From Membranihabitans marinus (GTDB taxonomy: Bacteria; Bacteroidota; Bacteroidia; Chitinophagales; Saprospiraceae), in contig NZ_JAJQYA010000041.1 in the NCBI RefSeq assembly GCF_021729155.1, positions 1-42,959 on the forward strand: a stretch of 42,959 nt of DNA. Reading direction: 5' to 3'. Under the pieces are notes generated by a model. The model did no database searches. It saw nothing but the letters and a program-made list of their open reading frames with translations, and had not been told where the DNA came from. Within the stretch, counting starts at the first letter, position 1; the number at the start of each line of letters is the position of its first letter. Shown here in pieces: positions 1 through 6,670 of this stretch. The position numbers and the translations under genes were made by a program.

Positions 1-97
1 ATGGAGGCAATGCGATATTTATGTTGATATTTGCCCATTATATATAAACATTAGATGTCAATCACAAATTCCATTATGACAAATTAACTACCCTATT

Positions 98-117
98 AGA
101 CGCAAAATCTTGCGTCT
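98..117. repeat. Palindromic repeat with AGACGCAA / TTGCGTCT arms
   Basis: Two perfect 8-bp arms (98-105 and 110-117) flank a 4-base centre, and the right arm continues as CTCTACA. The core resembles the palindrome at 15068-15087, where TGTAGAG precedes a CCGCAA..TTGCGG stem. This looks like a member of a dispersed palindromic repeat family rather than a terminator, since no gene ends here. The rest of positions 1-281 shows no convincing gene. Confidence 0.5.
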
Positions 118-281
118 CTACAAGTGATGATTTCTGAAATGATAAATCTATATTTTATATAATTTATCTTTTATCCAATGTAATGGATTATTAATAATGG
201 ATTAGATATGATGATTGAAAAAATTAGGGAAATTCATGTATCACTTTATAGTTGTATTTTTCCGATTTGTTGACATATCCA

Positions 282-623
282 TTATCTTTTTTCAATGGCA
301 CTATTATATCTGTATAGTGCCACATAATTTACACCTAGAATGAGGAGGCCGAGAACTACAAATAATGCTGAATGAATGACATTCAACATTATGAATTCTT
401 TACTGGCTCCAGATAAAATAGCATACCAAAGAAAAGGGCAAAAAACGCCAACTAAGGAAATGTTGCGCCCGGTTTTCATGCCGGTTTTATATCTCTGCAT
501 TTTATTTTCTATATTTTTATCGGACTTCGGTGCAGCCTTGAATATCTCAATACCCTTCTTACCAAGGATGGTATAGGGACAAGCTTTTACGATAGATTTA
601 AAATAGCGATTTAGATGAATCAT
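282..623 (-). CDS. Small two-helix membrane protein, function unknown
   Basis: A 113-residue protein that I do not recognise. The first half (about residues 1-50) is basic and soluble. Two hydrophobic segments follow, at about 54-72 and 78-104, so it is predicted to be an inner-membrane hairpin. It starts only 9 bp after the stop codon of the metal permease on the same strand, so the two are very probably cotranscribed. That position suggests an accessory role in the same efflux or detoxification response, but this is inference from context only. Confidence 0.6.
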   Translation of the reverse strand: MIHLNRYFKSIVKACPYTILGKKGIEIFKAAPKSDKNIENKMQRYKTGMKTGRNISLVGVFCPFLWYAILSGASKEFIMLNVIHSALFVVLGLLILGVNYVALYRYNSAIEKR

Positions 624-632
624 ATGGTTAGT

Positions 633-1622
633 TTAAAAGAAAAAGTAAAAAATAAAACCACCGACTATGGCCATGGTCATAACGGAAAAGACAAATGCAA
701 TAATAGCCTTGGGTTTCAACATAGAAGAAACAATAGCGATCTCCGGTAAACTCGCCCCTGTTCCTCCAATAATCAATGCCATAGCCGCTCCCATACTCAT
801 GCCTTTTACAATAAGTGCTTGTAATATTGGTATGGCCATTTCAATTCGTAAATACAATGGAATTCCTACTGTGGCTGCGATAGGAATGGCAAGAGGACTA
901 TCATTTCCTAGATATTTTTCAACCCATGCATCAGGTACAAATACTGCAGAAACCGCACTAATTATGGCGCCGAGCAACACATAGGGAAAAATGCGCTTAA
1001 ACAATGCCCAACCAAAGGTGAATGCTTCATTTAGTTTTTGATTGGAATCTTTACTCTGTGCACAAGAAGATGGGGAATTCGTATTCGGTGAACTTCCACA
1101 AGCGTTTACTGATGAAGATGGAGTGGCGGTACAACTCACTGGTGCCGGTGAACCACAGGAGGTAGCAGCTGATTTTGGCTTTAAATCAATGCGCTTCACA
1201 CTATGCTTGAGTGATGTTTTTCCTGCAATGCTTCCGAAAATAATAGATCCAATAAACACAACTAAGAAATATACCAATGCTACTTTCCAGCCGAAAACAC
1301 CGAAAATAAATCCAACCACTACAAAATTAGCTAATGGGGCAGAAAGCAAAAAGGAAAACACCATGGCAAATGGAGCTCCCATTTCTATCATCCCCATTGA
1401 TACAGGCACCATAGATGCGCTGCAGAAGGGGGTCGGAATGCCCAGTAAAGCTCCCATTAATCCACTGTATTTTCCGGATTTTGATAGTCTTTTTTGAATT
1501 TTTTCCTGTGGAATAAAAGCCCTGATCAATCCAGTAATTATTGATACTATGGCAATGACGATGACCAATACTAGGCCTACATGAATAAACTCGTTTAATG
1601 CTAAATTTAATTTTTCGTTCAT
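633..1622 (-). CDS. UPF0718/ArsP-type metal(loid) efflux permease with Cys-rich loop
   Basis: A 329-residue polytopic membrane protein of the UPF0718 (DUF318) permease superfamily, which includes ArsP and the SO_0444-type Cu/Zn efflux proteins. Visible signatures are the TPFCSAS motif at about 64-70 (family: TPFCSCS), repeated hydrophobic helices at 11-35, 85-135, 205-230, 245-285 and 305-329, and a cytosolic loop at 150-195 with Cys at 156, 164, 175 and 187 that could bind metal. I chose the ATG at 1622. The open frame extends to 1688, but the extension would translate the operator palindrome at 1647-1668. It is probably cotranscribed with the 113-residue protein downstream and repressed by the neighbouring ArsR protein. 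The substrate (Cu/Zn or organoarsenical) cannot be decided from sequence. Confidence 0.82.
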   Translation of the reverse strand: MNEKLNLALNEFIHVGLVLVIVIAIVSIITGLIRAFIPQEKIQKRLSKSGKYSGLMGALLGIPTPFCSASMVPVSMGMIEMGAPFAMVFSFLLSAPLANFVVVGFIFGVFGWKVALVYFLVVFIGSIIFGSIAGKTSLKHSVKRIDLKPKSAATSCGSPAPVSCTATPSSSVNACGSSPNTNSPSSCAQSKDSNQKLNEAFTFGWALFKRIFPYVLLGAIISAVSAVFVPDAWVEKYLGNDSPLAIPIAATVGIPLYLRIEMAIPILQALIVKGMSMGAAMALIIGGTGASLPEIAIVSSMLKPKAIIAFVFSVMTMAIVGGFIFYFFF

Positions 1623-1646
1623 GGTATTTATTTTGAGGTTAAAGAT

Positions 1647-1668
1647 CATATGTGTTTTGGCGCATATG
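1647..1668. promoter_or_regulatory. ArsR-type operator upstream of the permease gene
   Basis: A 22-bp inverted repeat with half-sites CATATGTG and CGCATATG separated by TTTTGG. It lies 24 bp upstream of the permease ATG at 1622. The same 22 bp recur without a change at 2088-2109 before the arsR-like gene. A palindrome shared by a repressor gene and its likely target is what is expected for an ArsR/SmtB operator. Confidence 0.8.
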
Positions 1669-1735
1669 TTATTGCAAAAAAAAGCCAATGCTTGATTTCT
1701 TTACTTTTTATGATGTATTTCGTAAATAATGATTT

Positions 1736-2071
1736 TTAATTCTCTCGTTTCCCTAGTAATACTTTGCATTTCTTGATTTCATTGTGCATCTGTGATTCTG
1801 GAATGGTTTTTATCGCATCCTGAATCAATTGTCTAAATTCGTTTTCAATCGGGGTCAAATAGTAAAACACCCACTTCCCTTCTTTAACTTCTTGGACTAA
1901 TTTGACATTTTTCAATATTTTTAAATGGCGTGATACATTGTATTGATGCTCTTCCAAAACCTCAACAATTTCTGAAACACAAATCTTTTCATCTATATTA
2001 GTGAGCAGCCAAACAATTTTTAATCTGGTTGCATCCGATAAGGCTTTAAATATTTCAATCTGTTTATCCAT
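1736..2071 (-). CDS. ArsR/SmtB-family metal-responsive repressor
   Basis: A 111-residue winged-helix protein of the ArsR family. The opening IEIFKALSDATRLKIVWLL and the helix-turn-helix at about residues 32-59 (VSEIVEVLEE..NVSRHLKILK) are diagnostic. The classical alpha-3 metal motif (ELCVCDL) is reduced to a single Cys at 31 (KICVSEI), and a second Cys sits near the C-terminus at 102, so the sensing site is not the ArsR CxC type. The ATG at 2071 is preferred: the frame continues to 2122 but would run through the operator at 2088-2109. It should repress itself and the permease unit through identical operators. Confidence 0.88.
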   Translation of the reverse strand: MDKQIEIFKALSDATRLKIVWLLTNIDEKICVSEIVEVLEEHQYNVSRHLKILKNVKLVQEVKEGKWVFYYLTPIENEFRQLIQDAIKTIPESQMHNEIKKCKVLLGKREN

Positions 2072-2087
2072 TAACCTTTTTTTACGA

Positions 2088-2109
2088 CATATGTGTTTTG
2101 GCGCATATG
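2088..2109. promoter_or_regulatory. ArsR-type operator upstream of the arsR-like gene
   Basis: An exact copy of the 22-bp palindrome at 1647-1668 (CATATGTG, six-base spacer, CGCATATG), ending 16 bp before the repressor ATG at 2071. It is extended by one more matching A/T pair on each side. It probably mediates autorepression. Confidence 0.82.
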
Positions 2110-2250
2110 TTTTCGATTGCAAATATATAAAATTTGTATAAACTCAAACACGACCTAACATTTTTATTTATTTTAGAGCATAGTACATCAAGCGAGCCTT
2201 CCTTTAACCGTTGAAGTGTTGCCACTTGCCAGAATAAATAATTAATAATA

Positions 2251-2658
2251 ATGAATTATCAAATCAAAGCTTCCTCAATTGCCAATGAAGATGCAGTGGT
2301 CCAAATAAAAGAATCGAATATAGATTTTGGTACCACTAAAGGATCTGAAGAGACCCTGCCAAATCCTGCAGAGTTATTCTTGGGCTCTCTAGCTTCTTGC
2401 ATACTGAAGAATGTAGAACGTTTTTCAGGCATTTTGAAATATACCTACTCCAAGGCCACTATTGAAATCAAGGCCACTCGTCATGAAAGTCCGCCCAGAA
2501 TGGAAGATATCATTTACGACCTAACCCTTTACAGTGAGGATAAAAAAATAAAAGTAGATTTACTAAAAAAGAACATTGAAAGATATGGCACGATCTACAA
2601 TACGGTAAAATTGTCTAGTGACATTTCAGGGACGATTCGTATCATTGATCCTGTTTGA
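2251..2658 (+). CDS. OsmC-like protein lacking the second conserved cysteine
   Basis: A 135-residue cytosolic protein of the OsmC/Ohr superfamily. The core motif NPAELFLGSLASC (38-50) contains the first, peroxidatic Cys50. In OsmC/Ohr thiol peroxidases a second Cys lies in a CPV-type motif late in the chain. Here the matching region (RYGTIYNTV, 111-119) has none, so the usual two-Cys hydroperoxide reaction is unlikely and the protein may act as a one-Cys or non-peroxidase OsmC-like protein. It is transcribed away from the arsR-like gene, with a 179-bp divergent intergenic region that contains the operator, so metal-linked control is possible but unproven. Confidence 0.85.
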   Translation: MNYQIKASSIANEDAVVQIKESNIDFGTTKGSEETLPNPAELFLGSLASCILKNVERFSGILKYTYSKATIEIKATRHESPPRMEDIIYDLTLYSEDKKIKVDLLKKNIERYGTIYNTVKLSSDISGTIRIIDPV

Positions 2659-2667
2659 TGGACTATA

Positions 2668-2686
2668 AGGTATTTCGTATTAAACC
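2668..2686. repeat. 19-bp repeat, left copy
   Basis: AGGTATTTCGTATTAAACC follows the OsmC-like gene. It recurs with a single mismatch at 5149-5167, just after the AraC gene, so the two copies bracket the SDR/membrane/AraC operon as direct repeats. Confidence 0.55.
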
Positions 2687-2820
2687 CTGCAACTGGTTAT
2701 CTTGAAGGCTATTGTGAAGAGCGAAAGCCAATAATCTGCGAAATGTATTCAACTTTCTGCCATACCGATCATTGGATGTTTTTTTTAACCATGATTTTTG
2801 TCTAATAAAAATTGTGAATT

Positions 2821-3720
2821 ATGTCAAAATCAAATTGGGATAAAAATAATATACCGAATCTAAATGGTCGGAATATAATTATTACTGGAGCATCAAGCGG
2901 ATTGGGAAAAGAAGCTAGTCGAATACTCTCTGAAAAAAATGCTCGGGTTATAATGGCAGTAAGGAATGTTCAAAAAGCAAAAATTGTAGCCAAAGAAATA
3001 AGAGATCAGGTTCCGAACGCAAAATTGGATATACGAGAAATGGATTTATCCAGTTTACAATCCATTATGGACTTTTCAGATGGCTTAGTGTCAGAGTATA
3101 AAAGGATAGATGTATTGATAAACAATGCCGGAATCATGGCTTGTCCGTTCGATAAGACCAAGGACGGCTTTGAAATTCAAATGGGGACAAATCATTTAGG
3201 ACATTTTGCACTAACAGGTTTAATGATGCCATTGCTTCAAAAGGCAAATAATGCTAGAATAGTCGCTACATCAAGTCTCGGACATAAAATGGGTAAGATA
3301 GATTTTGAGGATATCCATTGGGAAAAAAGAAAATACAATTCTACACAGGCCTATGCAGATAGCAAATTAGCAAATCTATATTTTTCCTATGAACTTGGCC
3401 GTAAGTTGGAAAGTATAGGCAGCAACATAAAAGTAACCGCTGCGCATCCAGGTTGGACTAGAACTAATCTACAAAAACATAGTTGGTATATGCGTATGCT
3501 TAATCCTTTTTTCTCACAAGGACCGGACAGAGGGGTTTTGCCGACCTTACGTGCCGCATTTGATAGTCATGTTGGTTCAGGGAATTATTTTGGACCATCG
3601 CGGTTTTTTGAGATGCACGGAAATCCTGTTGTTGTTCAGTCTAGTAAACTCTCACACGATGGAGTGGCGGCCAAAAAACTATGGGAATTATCAGAACAAA
3701 TGACCAATATTAAATATTAA
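2821..3720 (+). CDS. Short-chain dehydrogenase/reductase (retinol-dehydrogenase-like)
   Basis: A 299-residue cytosolic NAD(P)-dependent oxidoreductase of the classical SDR family, of the retinol dehydrogenase/WW-domain oxidoreductase-like type. The cofactor motif TGASSGLG is at 22-29, NNAG at 101-104, catalytic Asn in NHLG at about 124, Ser at 151-152 and the catalytic Tyr178-x-x-x-Lys182 (YADSK). An Arg at about 48 after the second strand (MAVRN) hints at NADP preference. The substrate is unknown. The gene heads a tight three-gene operon with a membrane protein and an AraC regulator. Confidence 0.88.
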   Translation: MSKSNWDKNNIPNLNGRNIIITGASSGLGKEASRILSEKNARVIMAVRNVQKAKIVAKEIRDQVPNAKLDIREMDLSSLQSIMDFSDGLVSEYKRIDVLINNAGIMACPFDKTKDGFEIQMGTNHLGHFALTGLMMPLLQKANNARIVATSSLGHKMGKIDFEDIHWEKRKYNSTQAYADSKLANLYFSYELGRKLESIGSNIKVTAAHPGWTRTNLQKHSWYMRMLNPFFSQGPDRGVLPTLRAAFDSHVGSGNYFGPSRFFEMHGNPVVVQSSKLSHDGVAAKKLWELSEQMTNIKY

Positions 3721-3724
3721 AGAG

Positions 3725-4222
3725 ATGAATTTTTTAGAATATAGTTTACATTGGGTAAAAGGGGAAATATTAGAAGGCTGGATTATTTTAATATCTGGTT
3801 TAATAACCTTGTTTTGCAGTTTTTGCCTTTGGTATTTTGGGACAACAGCGAATGCTAAATCGTTAATTCTTCCAATGATTGTTGTTGGGACTTTATTTTT
3901 GGCAATGGCTTCCTCAATGGTTTATAGCAATAATAAGCGATTGCCAGCGATGCAACAATCTTATCAAGAAAATCCCATGCAGTTTGCACAGAATGAAAAA
4001 AAACGAGTAGAGGATTTTCAAATTTTATACCCAATTTCATTAGCTGTGAGTACGGTTTGCTTTATCCTAACCTTGATTTTCTTTTGGTTTACCAATAACC
4101 AAACACTGTATGCAGTAGGGATTCCCTTATCCATATTTGGCATCGCTCTGATTGTAATTGATTATTTTTCGAAAGAGAGAGCAAGCATTTATTATGAACA
4201 AATTTTAAATTACTTGAAATGA
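3725..4222 (+). CDS. Four-helix membrane protein of unknown function
   Basis: A 165-residue integral membrane protein with four hydrophobic segments at about 17-38, 46-66, 97-120 and 127-149, and a charged loop (NEKKR, near 90) between the pairs. I recognise no family. It starts 4 bp after the SDR stop codon, and its own stop overlaps the start of the AraC gene by 4 bp (ATGA), so translation of the trio is probably coupled. Confidence 0.75.
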   Translation: MNFLEYSLHWVKGEILEGWIILISGLITLFCSFCLWYFGTTANAKSLILPMIVVGTLFLAMASSMVYSNNKRLPAMQQSYQENPMQFAQNEKKRVEDFQILYPISLAVSTVCFILTLIFFWFTNNQTLYAVGIPLSIFGIALIVIDYFSKERASIYYEQILNYLK

Positions 4223-5121
4223 CATCCATATACACCATAGAATCAGTGGCTCACTTACATAACTTATTAGAAATAGAAAAACCAGTACATCCATTGATAT
4301 CGGTGGTTCGACATTCTCCCTCAATGAGGATTGATTTTGGCGATGTAAGGTTCAATAGTGAGCTCTATTTTATTTCTTTAAAGGAGGATATAAATGGTTC
4401 ATTTAAGTATGGTAGGAATTCCTATGATTTTGGTGAAGGTTCTATGCTTTTTGTAAGTCCACGACAAGTAATTTCTTCAAATGGCAATACGAGAGTAGAC
4501 GAAGGGGGTTGGTCTATTTTTTTTCACCCCGACTTAATACGCAAATCTAATTTGAGGGAAACTATTTCTAATTATTCTTTTTTTAATTACGATAGTTATG
4601 AAGCACTGCATTTGTCGGACAAAGAAAAGAAGATAATGACAGAATGTGTCAATAAGATTGAAATAGAAATAAATCAAAATATTGATAGGCACAGCCAGGA
4701 GTTAATTATTCACAATATTGAAGCCATTTTAAAATATGGCAGCAGGTACTACGATCGTCAATTTGTCACAAGAACCAATTACAGCAAAGACCGAATACTT
4801 GAATTTGACCGATTCTTAAAGGATTATTATCAAAATAAAAAACAGTTGGAATTAGGTATTCCGACGGTTGATGAATGTGGTAAAGCGATGAATATGTCAG
4901 GGAAATATTTAAGCGATTTACTAAAAGCAGAAACCGGGAAAAGTTTAATAGAGCATATTCATTTACATATAGTTGATATTGCTAAAAATGACTTGCTTGG
5001 AACCAATATCACAATTAGTCAAATAGCGTATTCTCTTGGTTTTGAATATCCTCAACATTTTAGTAAAGTATTTAAAGAAAAGGTCGGAATGAGTCCTTCA
5101 AAGTATAGAAGTCTAAACTAA
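4219..5121 (+). CDS. AraC-family transcriptional regulator
   Basis: A 300-residue protein. The N-terminal half (about 20-180) is a probable cupin-like effector domain. The C-terminal part (about 190-300) is a two-helix-turn-helix AraC domain with the typical ending ITISQIAYSLGFEYPQHFSKVFK then GMSPSKYR. The effector is unknown. Placement as the last gene of the SDR operon, with a 4-bp overlap to the membrane protein, suggests it controls that operon. The near-palindrome at 5145-5172 and the repeat copy at 2668-2686 upstream of the SDR gene are candidate binding sites. Confidence 0.87.
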   Translation: MTSIYTIESVAHLHNLLEIEKPVHPLISVVRHSPSMRIDFGDVRFNSELYFISLKEDINGSFKYGRNSYDFGEGSMLFVSPRQVISSNGNTRVDEGGWSIFFHPDLIRKSNLRETISNYSFFNYDSYEALHLSDKEKKIMTECVNKIEIEINQNIDRHSQELIIHNIEAILKYGSRYYDRQFVTRTNYSKDRILEFDRFLKDYYQNKKQLELGIPTVDECGKAMNMSGKYLSDLLKAETGKSLIEHIHLHIVDIAKNDLLGTNITISQIAYSLGFEYPQHFSKVFKEKVGMSPSKYRSLN

Positions 5122-5144
5122 AATAACCGAATGGCTAGAAGGTA

Positions 5145-5172
5145 TAATAGGTATTTCGTATTTAACCTATTA
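5145..5172. repeat. Inverted repeat containing the right 19-bp repeat copy
   Basis: TAATAGGT (5145-5152) and ACCTATTA (5165-5172) form perfect 8-bp arms around a 12-base loop. The 19-bp repeat copy spans 5149-5167. It lies between the plus-strand AraC operon and the minus-strand esterase operon, so it could be a bidirectional terminator hairpin (no clear T tract) or a protein-binding site. Confidence 0.5.
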
Positions 5173-5229
5173 GGACAACTGAAGACTGTTTTGGTAGTAT
5201 GTCCAGCCTAGGTGGCAAATTAATTTTAT

Positions 5230-6090
5230 CTATGGTATTTGCTTTTCGATTCTCTTGATTTCTTTGATGAGTAATGGAAAGGCAGGGAAGGTCATACCAT
5301 GGTTGTAACCATCTAATTCTAACAAATGAGTCTCTGTATGACCAACGACTTTCATCATCCTCATGAGATAGGCATTTTCTTCATACCGACCTAGTAATTC
5401 CAGTTCGCGATCACCGGTAATCAATAGGAGGGGGGGAGCATCGGGTCGTACATGATAGAGAGGTGCATATTGATCGATAATGGGTTGACTACCTTTGATT
5501 CCATTTTCCGCACGAATGGTGAAATGGGTAATGGTATGACCACTAAAAGGGATAAGGCCTGCAATGCGATTGGCATCGATATCGTATTGCTTTAAATATT
5601 CCACATCGAGTCCGACCATACTAATCAAGTAACCACCGGCGGAATGACCCGAAAGGAATATCTTATCCGGATTCCCACCATAGTCTTTAATATTTTGAAA
5701 AGTCCATGCTACTGCCGCTGCAGCGTCTTCTATATATGCCGGTGCTTTAACCTTTGGAGATAATCGATAATTGACTCCAATGACGGCCATTCCTTTTTCC
5801 TTTAAGGCTGCGGGTATTTCTTTTTGTCCTGCGGTAATACCTCCCCCATGAAACCATACTACTGTTGAATAGTTTTCGCTATTCTCCGGATAATACAAAT
5901 CTATTTTACAACGCTCTGCGATATACTCATCGCCTGCTCTATCGGCTTCCGAATAATACGGAATGTTTTCAATAAGTCGGTATGTCGTCTGAGCTGAAGA
6001 GGTTTGCCCACACAAAAAAGCAATAACCGTTATGGCAGTTGCTATGACTCTATGTAAACCTTTGGTTTTTATATTGATCGTGTAATTCAT
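5230..6090 (-). CDS. Secreted alpha/beta-hydrolase (HGGG-type esterase)
   Basis: A 286-residue protein with an N-terminal signal peptide (hydrophobic stretch about 15-32, probable cleavage after SSA at 33), so it is periplasmic or secreted. It belongs to the alpha/beta-hydrolase fold (Abhydrolase_3/BD-FAE type): oxyanion motif HGGG at 81-84, nucleophile elbow GHSAG with Ser150, an acid in TGDRELE (Asp227 or Glu231) and a His in GYNHGM (His264). It probably hydrolyses carboxyl esters, and a carbohydrate O-acyl ester is plausible given the nearby glycan loci. Its start overlaps the stop of the DUF1543 gene by 4 bp, making it the third gene of a minus-strand operon. Confidence 0.87.
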   Translation of the reverse strand: MNYTINIKTKGLHRVIATAITVIAFLCGQTSSAQTTYRLIENIPYYSEADRAGDEYIAERCKIDLYYPENSENYSTVVWFHGGGITAGQKEIPAALKEKGMAVIGVNYRLSPKVKAPAYIEDAAAAVAWTFQNIKDYGGNPDKIFLSGHSAGGYLISMVGLDVEYLKQYDIDANRIAGLIPFSGHTITHFTIRAENGIKGSQPIIDQYAPLYHVRPDAPPLLLITGDRELELLGRYEENAYLMRMMKVVGHTETHLLELDGYNHGMTFPAFPLLIKEIKRIEKQIP

Positions 6091-6644
6091 AGGCCTTGTC
6101 TTAATTTTGAAAGTGTTAAGTATCCGATGTGTAATTCGTCTTCTTTACGGTGTTGATTTTTGGATATATGGATGTGAAATTTCTCCTTATATTTTGGATG
6201 TAGAATATCTTCGATGGTGTAGAAGTCGTCGACATCAATACCGTATTTGTCGTCGATATGTGAAACAGCACCACTGTATCCACAATGTTTGTAGAAGGCT
6301 GTTTTTTTAGCCGTTTGAATGGCTTGAGATTTATTATCAGCCACAGTCAACATTTTGTAATGGTATTCTTCCATGTCATTGACTTTATAACCTCCAAGGT
6401 TAATAAAAAAAAGTCGATTTGATTTTACTGACTTAATGGGAATATCGGACAAAGGAAGAATATCTATTTTGAATCCATCAACATTTTCTACTTTACGCCA
6501 GGAATCAATATGAATTTTTCCATTGGCTTCTGGCCAAAAATCTACCATGTCGGGAATCAAATCCACAAGGGAAGGAGCAATGCCAAAAAACACATCGTGC
6601 TGTTCGATATTGCGACCGGTGGGCCTACATCCCAAGATGACCAT
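6087..6644 (-). CDS. DUF1543 domain-containing protein
   Basis: About 186 residues. The N-terminal MVILGCRPTGRNIEQHDVFF and the rest match the DUF1543 pattern: a small cytosolic protein of unknown function with a duplicated alpha/beta domain. The first half ends near LFFINLGGY, and the second half carries the YSGAVSHIDD segment. No ATG, GTG or TTG lies in frame between the end of the upstream hydrolase gene (6671) and 6644, yet family members usually start a few residues earlier (a K-L-Y-M lead is present here). The true start may therefore be an ATT near 6666. A longer frame to 6785 only overlaps the hydrolase gene and is rejected. The 3' end overlaps the esterase start by 4 bp. Confidence 0.8.
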   Translation of the reverse strand: MVILGCRPTGRNIEQHDVFFGIAPSLVDLIPDMVDFWPEANGKIHIDSWRKVENVDGFKIDILPLSDIPIKSVKSNRLFFINLGGYKVNDMEEYHYKMLTVADNKSQAIQTAKKTAFYKHCGYSGAVSHIDDKYGIDVDDFYTIEDILHPKYKEKFHIHISKNQHRKEDELHIGYLTLSKLRQGL

Positions 6645-6670
6645 ATATAATTTGTTGTTCGAGATAATGA

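Noticed and set aside
1042-1497. Plus-strand open frame opposite the permease
   Set aside because: Antisense shadow of a clear membrane-protein gene; no domain or signal recognised.
1622-1688. N-terminal extension of the permease frame
   Set aside because: It would translate the operator palindrome and adds no hydrophobic or conserved sequence; the ATG at 1622 fits the family start.
2071-2122. N-terminal extension of the ArsR-like frame
   Set aside because: It also runs through the operator and precedes the normal ArsR beginning at MDKQIEIFKALSD.
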